Shown here: positions 6,426-12,221 of the stretch, in pieces
How the letters are laid out: each line of letters starts with the position of its first letter
Position numbering within the stretch: position 1 is the first letter of the stretch
Assembly (NCBI GenBank): GCA_023438115.1
Contig: JAEZEB010000016.1
Coordinates: 1 to 12,221, forward strand
Reading direction: 5' to 3'
DNA length: 12,221 bases
From: Pseudomonadota bacterium
GTDB taxonomy: Bacteria > Pseudomonadota > Gammaproteobacteria > Burkholderiales > Burkholderiaceae_C
The notes under the pieces: generated by a model
What the model was told of the DNA's origin: nothing
What the model saw: the letters and a program-made list of their open reading frames with translations, nothing else
Databases searched by the model: none
Position numbers and translations under genes: made by a program

Positions 6426-7744
6426 TTCAGGAGCACCAGGCTGATCTGCGGAAACACCATCAGCAGGCCGAGCACGACCAGCATGGTGAGCGTGAAGGGG
6501 CCCGCGCCGCGGAAGATGTCGCCCAGGGACACGTCGGCGGTGTTCCCCAGCGTGCTCTTGATCACGTAGGCGCTCAATCCGAAGGGCGGTGTCAGCAGGC
6601 CCACCTCCACGGCGACGACGGTGATCACGCCGAACCAGACCAGGTTGAGGTCGAACTGCTGCGCGATCGGCAGCATCAGCGGCAGCACGATCAGCAGGAT
6701 GGAGCTGGAGTCGATGATCGTTCCCAGCAGCAGGATCAGCAGCACGTACAGCAGCAGGAAGGCGCCCACGCCCAGGCCGGCGGCCGCCATCCACTCCACC
6801 ATGGCCTGCGGCGTGCCGCTCATGGCCAGCATGCGCGTGTAGATGTTGGCGCAGATGATCAGGAAGCTCACGGCCACCGTCACGTGACCGGTCTCGGTGA
6901 GCACTTCCCAGAAGGCGCGCCAGGACAGCTTGCGCCGCAGCACTGCGACGATCAACGCCAGCAGCGCGCCGACGGCGCCGGCCTCGGTGGCGGTGAACAG
7001 GCCGGCGTACATGCCGCCCAGCACCAGCACGATCAGCAGTACGCTGGGCAGCATCTTCCACAGCATGCGCGGCACGCTCATGAGCGCACCTGGATCCACC
7101 GTTAGGGCCTCGCCACCGCGGTACACCATCACCGGCCGCAGCGTGGCCATCAGCACGATGGCGACCGCGAAGCCGAAGGCGAGCAGCAGGCCCGGCACGA
7201 TGCCCGCGGTGAACAGGTCGCCGACGGACTGCTCGGACAGGAAGCCGTACAGGATCATCAGCAGGCTGGGCGGGATCAGCATGCCCAGCACCGAGGAGCC
7301 CGCCACCACGCCGACGGCGAACTTCGGCTGGTAGCCGAAGCGCAGCATCTGCGGCACGGCGACCCGGCTGAACACCGCGGCCGATGCGATCGAGATGCCG
7401 GTGATCGCGGCGAACACCGCGTTGGCGGCCACGGTGGCGATGCCCAGGCCGCCGCGGATGCGGCGGAAGGCCTGGTTGGCGACTTCGAAGGCGTCCTTGC
7501 CGACGTCGGCGCGCGCCACCAGGAAGCCGGTGAGCACGAACAGCGGCACGACGCCGAAGATGTGGCTGGCGATCGCGTCGTTCACCGCGGCCGCCATCAT
7601 GTTGGCGGCGACCGTCGCATCATCGCGGATCAGCCAGACGCCGATGAAGCTGAGCAGGCCCAGCGTGATCGCCACGTGCAGGCCGGCGTAGATCAGCACC
7701 AGCATCAGCACCAGCGAGCCGAGGGCGATCGCCAGCGAACTCAT
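6422..7744 (-). CDS. dctM: TRAP transporter large permease subunit (DctM family)
   Basis: A 440-residue polytopic inner-membrane protein, the ion-coupled translocation subunit of a TRAP transporter that imports organic acids using a sodium or proton gradient. Hydrophobic helices run end to end. Typical DctM motifs are visible: FAAITGISIASAA (111-123), SVLGMLIPPS (151-160), TEAGAVGA (253-260) and GLLTPPFGLSAY (382-393). The length is normal for the family. The reading frame is open further upstream, but the ATG at 7744 is preferred because it overlaps the small-subunit stop as ATGA and the hydrophobic N-terminus starts there. Its own stop overlaps the next gene's start in the same way. It works with the binding protein and small subunit encoded just upstream. 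Confidence 0.95.
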   Translation of the reverse strand: MSSLAIALGSLVLMLVLIYAGLHVAITLGLLSFIGVWLIRDDATVAANMMAAAVNDAIASHIFGVVPLFVLTGFLVARADVGKDAFEVANQAFRRIRGGLGIATVAANAVFAAITGISIASAAVFSRVAVPQMLRFGYQPKFAVGVVAGSSVLGMLIPPSLLMILYGFLSEQSVGDLFTAGIVPGLLLAFGFAVAIVLMATLRPVMVYRGGEALTVDPGALMSVPRMLWKMLPSVLLIVLVLGGMYAGLFTATEAGAVGALLALIVAVLRRKLSWRAFWEVLTETGHVTVAVSFLIICANIYTRMLAMSGTPQAMVEWMAAAGLGVGAFLLLYVLLILLLGTIIDSSSILLIVLPLMLPIAQQFDLNLVWFGVITVVAVEVGLLTPPFGLSAYVIKSTLGNTADVSLGDIFRGAGPFTLTMLVVLGLLMVFPQISLVLLK

Positions 7745-8286
7745 GCCTTCGCCCTCCGCCGCAGCAGGCGCCGCACGTCCAGCGCCGCCAGCAGGCCGAA
7801 GCACACGGCCGTCGCGCCCAGGCCCACGAGCGTGATCAGCCGCACCGGCCACACGGGCGCCTGGAAATCGCCCACCGCACCTACGTACTCACGGATCGCC
7901 ACCGATTCGGCGAGGGGTCCCCAGCTCGCGACGAGGATGACCACCATCAGCGCCAGGCCCACCAGGTGGAACAGCGCCTGCAGCGCATCGCCCAGCGCGG
8001 GGCGGTTCCGCTTGAGGCGATCCAGCAGCACGTCGGCGCGCGTGAAGCGGCCGGCGTGCAGCGTGTCGGCCAGCTGCAGGAACACGATGCCGACGATGGA
8101 GAGCGAGACCATCTCCGTCACGCCGCGCACGGGCGCGGCGAGCAGGTTGCGCCCCAGCACGTCGAGGTTGATCAGCACCATCAGGGCCAGGATCCACAGC
8201 GTGCCCAGCGCGTTCATCACGCCGAACACGCGCTGCAGGCCGAAGGGCAGCGGCGTGGCGTACGAATCTTGCGCCTGCACCGCCAT
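7741..8286 (-). CDS. dctQ: TRAP transporter small permease subunit (DctQ family)
   Basis: A 181-residue inner-membrane protein with four hydrophobic segments (about 23-44, 58-74, 103-121, 148-168), the normal architecture of DctQ. The stretch LADTLHAGRFTRADVLLDRL (72-91) resembles the usual small-subunit motif after the second helix. It pairs with the large DctM subunit and docks the periplasmic binding protein. The ATG at 8286 shares one base with the stop of the binding-protein gene (TGATG), and its own stop overlaps the large-subunit start as ATGA, so the three subunits should be made in linked amounts. The C-terminus is Arg-rich (VRRLLRRRAKA), consistent with a cytoplasmic tail. Confidence 0.93.
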   Translation of the reverse strand: MAVQAQDSYATPLPFGLQRVFGVMNALGTLWILALMVLINLDVLGRNLLAAPVRGVTEMVSLSIVGIVFLQLADTLHAGRFTRADVLLDRLKRNRPALGDALQALFHLVGLALMVVILVASWGPLAESVAIREYVGAVGDFQAPVWPVRLITLVGLGATAVCFGLLAALDVRRLLRRRAKA

Positions 8287-9359
8287 CACTGCGTCCAGTC
8301 GCGCGGCATCTTGGTGCCGGCCTTGACCAGCGCGCCCGTGTAGGCCTTCAGCACCTCGTCGCCGGGCAGGCCCTTGCCCTTGGCGTCGGCGGCCCAGGTC
8401 TTGCCCACCGGCGACAGCGCGTCGGCCCAGCGCTTGCGCTCGGTCTCGCTCAGGTCGCTGACCTTGGCGCCCGCGGCCACCATCTTGTCCATCAGGCCCG
8501 CGGCCGCGGCGGCCTGCGCTTCGGCATAGCGCGCGGTCCAGACCTCGCCCGCGTCGCGGATGGCCTTCTGGACTTCGGGCGGCAGCTTGTCGAAGCGGTT
8601 CCTGTTCATCGCGATGCCGCCGGCGAACTGCGAACCGATGTTCACGCGCGTGAGATAGGGCGCCACCTCGTGGATCTTGGCGCCCCAGGCGCCGGTGACG
8701 AAGGTGAGCGTGCCGTCGGACACGCCGGACTTGATGTCCTCGTAGTAGGTGTTGAGGTTGCCCGCCACGGCCACCGCACCCGTGCCGCGGATCCAGTTGG
8801 CCGAGGGACCGGGCGCGCTGATCTTCTTGCCCTGCAGGTCCTCGAGCTTCGCGAGCGGGAACTTGGTCCAGATGTGGTACGTGTCGAGCGACATGCCGCC
8901 CAGGTACACGAGGTTGTTCCTGGTCCACGCATCGGCCATCGCCGGCAGCGTCTGCTGCATCTCGGCGATGGTGCGCGCGACCAGCCGCATGTCGTCGGTG
9001 CCGAAGGGCGCGAAGTAGGAGACGTTCTGCAGCGGGAAGCGCGGCGCCTCGAAGATGGTGCTGACCACGCCGAGGTCCGCGACACCGTCGGCGATGCCCT
9101 TCGATTCGCTGCCCAGCCTCACCAGCGTGCCGCCCCAGGCCTTGGTCCAGTCGATGCGGTACTTGTTGCCGGCCGCGGCCAGGCGCTTGTCCACCTCGGG
9201 GATGAACACCTCGTCGAGCGTCTTCACCCACAGGAAGGTCGGCGGGTGGCCCGCGGCGGCCGTGAGCTTGATCGTCTGCTGCGCATGGGCGCTGCCGGCC
9301 AGGCCCGCGAAGGCGAGGGCGGCGGCCAGCAGCGTGCGGCGGAAAGTGCGACGGTTCAT
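8286..9359 (-). CDS. dctP: TRAP transporter periplasmic solute-binding protein (DctP family)
   Basis: A 357-residue secreted binding protein that captures the substrate for the TRAP permease. The N-terminus is a clear Sec signal: basic MNRRTFRR, a hydrophobic core, and AHA just before Gln27 as the likely cleavage point. The mature part has the DctP layout, including LADGVADLGVV-like and DLQGKKISAPG (174-184) segments. In most DctP proteins an Arg at about position 181 binds the ligand carboxylate; here the residue is Ser (KKISAPG). Arg191 or another residue might substitute. The start is supported by AAAGGAG six bases before the ATG, and the ATG overlaps the upstream TetR stop (ATGA). The long open frame further upstream is antisense or out-of-frame to TetR and is not part of the gene. 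The ligand is not predictable beyond an organic acid. Confidence 0.93.
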   Translation of the reverse strand: MNRRTFRRTLLAAALAFAGLAGSAHAQQTIKLTAAAGHPPTFLWVKTLDEVFIPEVDKRLAAAGNKYRIDWTKAWGGTLVRLGSESKGIADGVADLGVVSTIFEAPRFPLQNVSYFAPFGTDDMRLVARTIAEMQQTLPAMADAWTRNNLVYLGGMSLDTYHIWTKFPLAKLEDLQGKKISAPGPSANWIRGTGAVAVAGNLNTYYEDIKSGVSDGTLTFVTGAWGAKIHEVAPYLTRVNIGSQFAGGIAMNRNRFDKLPPEVQKAIRDAGEVWTARYAEAQAAAAAGLMDKMVAAGAKVSDLSETERKRWADALSPVGKTWAADAKGKGLPGDEVLKAYTGALVKAGTKMPRDWTQ

Positions 9360-10063
9360 GGTTGTCTCCTTTTGGGGCGGGATGGGGAGGAAGCGGCCGC
9401 GGCCGGCACCAGCACCGCGGCGATGCCGCTGCGGATGAAGTCCACCAGCAGCGGGGCCGCCGCCGCTTCGGCGGCCGTGTTCTCGTTGCGCGACAGGCGC
9501 TCGACGCGTTCGTCGCTGATGTGGTGCAGCAGCGCGCCGACCGCGAACTGATAGGCCCACGCGGCCGCGCCGCGCGTGCTGCCCGGCGCGGCGGCCTGCA
9601 GCGCGTCGATGAAGGCGTGCGCCATGGGATCGAAATGCTCCGCGAGCACTTGCGCGGCTTCGGGCGTGCGGTAGAACAGTTCGCGCGCCACGAGCTGCGC
9701 GTAGCACTCGCCTTCGGCGCTCGCGCGCAGGCGCAGCACCGGCAGCACGAAGGCTTCGACCACGCGATGCAGCATCTGCGGCCCGGGTTCGCCTTCGCGC
9801 GCGACGGCCAGCAGCGCGAGCCTTTCGTCCACGGTGCCGCGCCAGCGCTGGAAGATCGCGCGGAACAGCTCGTGCTTCTGCCCGTAGTAGTAGCTCACCA
9901 GCGCGAGCGGCACGCCGGCCTCGTCGGCGATCTGGCGGATCGAGACCGCGCGGTAGCCGTGCTGCGCGAACAGGCGCTCGGCGGCGAGCAGGATCGCCTG
10001 CTGGCGGTCCGGCCGTTCGGAACGGTCGACGGCACGCCGGGCCGGACGAGTGCGCAGGTCCAT
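9356..10063 (-). CDS. TetR-family regulator heading the catabolic operon
   Basis: A 235-residue TetR-type regulator. The DNA-binding domain covers about residues 18-66, with helix-turn-helix around 40-60 (SIRQIADEAGVPLALVSYYY) followed by GQKHELFRAIF, a very typical TetR sequence. The C-terminal domain (about 95-215) contains ARELFYRTPEAAQVL, and the protein ends in a flexible Ala/Ser-rich, basic tail. Its stop overlaps the binding-protein start (ATGA), so the regulator is the first gene of the operon it presumably controls. A perfect 16-bp palindrome lies 9 bases before its ATG, implying autorepression relieved by a pathway metabolite or CoA ester. No Shine-Dalgarno sequence precedes the ATG. 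A TTCAAT -10-like hexamer lies 8 bases upstream, suggesting a leaderless start. The effector is unknown. Confidence 0.93.
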   Translation of the reverse strand: MDLRTRPARRAVDRSERPDRQQAILLAAERLFAQHGYRAVSIRQIADEAGVPLALVSYYYGQKHELFRAIFQRWRGTVDERLALLAVAREGEPGPQMLHRVVEAFVLPVLRLRASAEGECYAQLVARELFYRTPEAAQVLAEHFDPMAHAFIDALQAAAPGSTRGAAAWAYQFAVGALLHHISDERVERLSRNENTAAEAAAAPLLVDFIRSGIAAVLVPAAAASSPSRPKRRQP

Positions 10064-10072
10064 GGAGGCGGA

Positions 10073-10088
10073 TTGAACAAGTGTTCAA
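10073..10088. promoter_or_regulatory. Perfect 16-bp palindrome, probable operator of the operon TetR
   Basis: TTGAACA (10073-10079) and TGTTCAA (10082-10088) are exact inverted halves around AG. It lies 9 bases before the TetR ATG and 64 bases before the acetoacetyl-CoA synthetase ATG, and overlaps the inferred -10 region (TTCAAT on the minus strand). Length, symmetry and position are typical of TetR operators. A copy was not seen elsewhere in the window except for isolated half-sites. Confidence 0.65.
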
Positions 10089-10113
10089 AAAGCTTGGACA
10101 TGCGTGCAAACCC

Positions 10114-10142
10114 TAGCGCCAGCACCGCTCGCACTGGCGCTA
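10114..10142. promoter_or_regulatory. 9-bp inverted repeat at the acetoacetyl-CoA synthetase promoter
   Basis: TAGCGCCAG (10114-10122) and CTGGCGCTA (10134-10142) are exact inverted halves separated by 11 bases, ending 10 bases before the synthetase ATG. The right half overlaps a TACCCT -10-like hexamer at 10141-10146. It could be an operator for a second regulator, spaced for two faces about two helical turns apart, or DNA able to form a hairpin. It differs in sequence from the TetR palindrome at 10073. Confidence 0.5.
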
Positions 10143-10146
10143 CCCT
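10141..10146 (+). promoter_or_regulatory. Possible -10 element of the synthetase gene (leaderless start)
   Basis: TACCCT ends six bases before the ATG at 10153, and no Shine-Dalgarno sequence is present between them. This spacing fits transcription starting at the ATG. No good -35 is visible at the expected distance, so an activator may be needed. Confidence 0.3.
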
Positions 10147-10152
10147 CGGCCC

Positions 10153-12153
10153 ATGCCCGCTCCCTACGTTCCCCGGATCCGCCTCTACCAGGACTGGCTG
10201 CGCACGCAGCGCGGACTGGACTTCGCGAGTTACGAAGCGCTGTGGCAATGGTCCGTCACCGACCTGACCGCGTTCTGGCAGAGCATCTGGGATTACTTCG
10301 AACTCGAATCGCCCACGCCGCACCGCCAGGTGCTGGCGGAGGAGAAGATGCCGGGCGCGCGCTGGTTCGAAGGTGCGCAGCTGAACTACACGCGCCAGGT
10401 ATTCCGCCACGTGCAGCCGGCGCACGCCGCGGGCTTTCCGGCGATCATCAGCCGCAACGAGAAAGGCGAGCAGCGCGAGCTCTCCTGGCCCGAACTGCAG
10501 CGGCAGGTCGCTTCGCTCGCGCTGCACCTGAAGGCCCAGGGCCTGCAGCCCGGCGATCGCGTCGCGGCCTACCTGCCCAACATCCCCGAGGCCATGATCG
10601 CCTTCCTGGCCGTGGTGAGCCTGGGTGGCGTGTGGAGCATCTGCGCGCCCGACATGGGCACGAATGCGGTGCTGGACCGCTTCCGGCAGATCGCGCCGAA
10701 GATGCTGATCGCCTGCGACGGCGTGCGCTACGGCGGCCGCGACTACGACCGCACCGGCGTGGTGGCGGAACTCAAGGCGGCGCTGCCCAGCGTGGAACAC
10801 CTGGTGCTGCATCGCAACCTCGGCCTGGACACGAGCGCCGTCCCGCCCTTCACCGATTGGGCCGGCACCGTCGCGCACACGGGACCGGAGGTCGATGCAT
10901 TCGAGCCGCTGTGGCTGCCTTTCGACCATCCGCTGTGGATCGTCTATTCCAGCGGCACCACGGGCCTGCCCAAGCCCATCGTGCACGGCCACGGCGGCGT
11001 GGTGTTGGTGATGATGCTCATGACGGGCATCCACAACGACATCGGCTGCAGCTACGACAGGAACAGCTGGGGCGAGCGCTACCACTGGTACAGCTCCACG
11101 GGCTGGGTGATGTGGAACGCGCAGATGGCGGGGCTCGCGCTGGGCACCACCTGCTGCATCTACGACGGCAACCCGGGCGGCAGCAAGGAGAACCCCGACT
11201 GGAACGTGCTGTGGCGCTTCGCCGCCGAACTGGACGTGACCTTCTTCGGCGCCGGCGCCGCCTTCTTCGCCAACTGCATGAAGGCGGGCGTGGACCTCAA
11301 GCGCTTCCCGTCGCTCTCACGCGTGCGCGCGCTGGGCACCACCGGCTCGCCCCTGTCGGAAGACGCGCAGCGCTGGGGCACGCAGCAGTTCGAGGCGCTG
11401 GGCGTGCACGACATCTGGTGGTGCAACATCTCCGGCGGCACCGATTTCGCGGGCGCCTTCATCGGCGGCCACCGCGAGCTGCCGCAGGTGCCCGGGCAGA
11501 TGCAGTGCCGCCTGCTCGGTTGCGCCGTCGAAGCGTGGAACGAGCAGGGCCAGCCGGTGATCGATGAAGTGGGCGAGCTGGTGTGCACGCGGCCCATCCC
11601 CTCCATGCCGCTGTACTTCTGGAACGACGAGGGCAACGCGCGCTATGTCTCGAGCTACTTCGACATGTACCCGGGCGTCTGGCGCCACGGCGACTGGCTG
11701 AAGATCACGGCCGAGGGCGGCTGCATCATCTACGGCCGCAGCGACGCCACCATCAACCGCCATGGCCTGCGCATGGGCACCAGCGAGCTCTATAGCGCGG
11801 TGGAGGCGCTGCCCGAGGTGCTGGATTCGCTGGTGGTCGATCTCGAGTACCTGGGACGCGAGAGCTGGATGCCGCTGTTCGTGGTGCTGCGCCCCGGCGT
11901 TGAACTGGACGAAAGCCTGAAGGGCCGCATCGCCGGCGCGATCCGCAGCGCGCTGAGCCCGCGCTTCGTGCCCGATGCCATCCTGCAGGTGGGCGAGGTG
12001 CCGCGCACGCTCTCGGGCAAGAAGCAGGAGCTGCCGATCAAGAAGCTGCTCCTGGGCCAGCCGCTGGAGAAGGTGGTCAACCGCGACGCCATGGCCAATC
12101 CGCAATCGCTGGACTGGTTCGTGCAGTTCGCCCGGGAGCGGGCCGGCGCCTGA
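10153..12153 (+). CDS. aacS: Acetoacetyl-CoA synthetase (acetoacetate-CoA ligase)
   Basis: A 666-residue adenylate-forming enzyme of the usual acetoacetate-CoA ligase length. It converts acetoacetate, ATP and CoA to acetoacetyl-CoA, AMP and pyrophosphate in the cytoplasm. The N-terminal cap domain begins about residue 38 (LTAFWQSIWDYF). The P-loop is YSSGTTGLPKPIVHGHGG (265-282), the family's WYSSTGWVMWN is at 312-322, and HGDW (512-515) and GRSDATINRHGLRMGTSELY (528-547) form the adenylation core and hinge. The C-terminal catalytic lysine is probably Lys623 in RTLSGKKQE. WWCNISGGTDF (422-432) distinguishes acetoacetate ligases from acetyl-CoA synthetase. It is divergent from the fumarylacetoacetase operon, and acetoacetate is that enzyme's product, so it likely completes the route. 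It could equally serve polyhydroxyalkanoate or ketone-body use. Confidence 0.96.
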   Translation: MPAPYVPRIRLYQDWLRTQRGLDFASYEALWQWSVTDLTAFWQSIWDYFELESPTPHRQVLAEEKMPGARWFEGAQLNYTRQVFRHVQPAHAAGFPAIISRNEKGEQRELSWPELQRQVASLALHLKAQGLQPGDRVAAYLPNIPEAMIAFLAVVSLGGVWSICAPDMGTNAVLDRFRQIAPKMLIACDGVRYGGRDYDRTGVVAELKAALPSVEHLVLHRNLGLDTSAVPPFTDWAGTVAHTGPEVDAFEPLWLPFDHPLWIVYSSGTTGLPKPIVHGHGGVVLVMMLMTGIHNDIGCSYDRNSWGERYHWYSSTGWVMWNAQMAGLALGTTCCIYDGNPGGSKENPDWNVLWRFAAELDVTFFGAGAAFFANCMKAGVDLKRFPSLSRVRALGTTGSPLSEDAQRWGTQQFEALGVHDIWWCNISGGTDFAGAFIGGHRELPQVPGQMQCRLLGCAVEAWNEQGQPVIDEVGELVCTRPIPSMPLYFWNDEGNARYVSSYFDMYPGVWRHGDWLKITAEGGCIIYGRSDATINRHGLRMGTSELYSAVEALPEVLDSLVVDLEYLGRESWMPLFVVLRPGVELDESLKGRIAGAIRSALSPRFVPDAILQVGEVPRTLSGKKQELPIKKLLLGQPLEKVVNRDAMANPQSLDWFVQFARERAGA

Positions 12154-12176
12154 GCGTGGCCATTCGCGGGTGAGGT

Positions 12177-12199
12177 GGTAGGCACCGGAGGTGCCCACC
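12177..12199. repeat. Imperfect palindrome downstream of aacS (REP-like or hairpin)
   Basis: GGCACC (12181-12186) and GGTGCC (12190-12195) pair around GGA. The stem extends past one mismatch to GGT (12177-12179) and ACC (12197-12199), and CCTACG follows. It starts 23 bases after the synthetase stop. There is no T-run, so it is not a standard terminator. The GTGCCCACCCTACG form resembles short intergenic palindromes that I recall as dispersed in many proteobacterial genomes, but only one copy is present here. Confidence 0.45.
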
Positions 12200-12221
12200 C
12201 TACGTGGCCCCGCGTTGGGTC

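Noticed and set aside
6426..7061. N-terminal extension of the SMP-30-like frame (212 extra codons)
   Set aside because: It overlaps the TRAP large subunit in another frame and has low-complexity Arg/Ala-rich sequence. The ATGA overlap at 6422-6425 marks the real start.
9895..11085. A 396-codon minus-strand frame across the divergent promoter and aacS
   Set aside because: It runs antisense to the conserved acetoacetyl-CoA synthetase and out of frame with TetR; the translation shows no domain.

Overview
The window looks like a chromosomal piece of a GC-rich betaproteobacterium, most likely in the Burkholderiales (Comamonadaceae-like). This is inferred from the strongly G/C-ending codon use, the TRAP/FAH/TetR gene style and family resemblance, not from any marker gene. 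It is fully packed: no gene-free stretch exceeds about 90 bases. No RNA genes, insertion sequences, CRISPR arrays or phage genes were seen. Every gene but the last is on the minus strand.

Left block (1-2483, minus). The extreme left edge holds the first ten codons of a gene whose start resembles hotdog thioesterases. It lies just downstream of an NCS2-family uracil/nucleobase permease (40-1392). Upstream of that are an alpha/beta hydrolase (1476-2360) and a 37-residue single-span protein (2370-2483), which sit together as a small operon.

Middle regulator (2557-3159, minus). A TetR regulator precedes the small protein and hydrolase. Near-identical imperfect palindromes (GCACG, short spacer, GTGCGAAA) lie in front of both the regulator and the small gene, so this looks like an autoregulated unit of regulator, small membrane protein and hydrolase.

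Catabolic operon (3226-10063, minus). Seven genes are joined by stop/start overlaps or short gaps: a second TetR regulator, the three subunits of a TRAP transporter (binding protein, small and large permease), an SMP-30/gluconolactonase-like protein, a PF04199 'cyclase' metal-dependent hydrolase, and a full-length fumarylacetoacetase. An intrinsic terminator with a T-rich tail closes the operon at 3186-3220.

Right gene (10153-12153, plus). An acetoacetyl-CoA synthetase is divergent from the operon. The shared 89-bp intergenic region carries a perfect 16-bp palindrome (a likely TetR operator) and a separate 9-bp inverted repeat next to the synthetase start. Fumarylacetoacetase releases fumarate and acetoacetate, and acetoacetyl-CoA synthetase activates acetoacetate, so the divergent genes fit one route: import of an organic acid, ring or lactone opening, C-C cleavage, and entry of acetoacetate into central metabolism. 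The usual homogentisate dioxygenase and maleylacetoacetate isomerase are absent from the window, so the real substrate is open.
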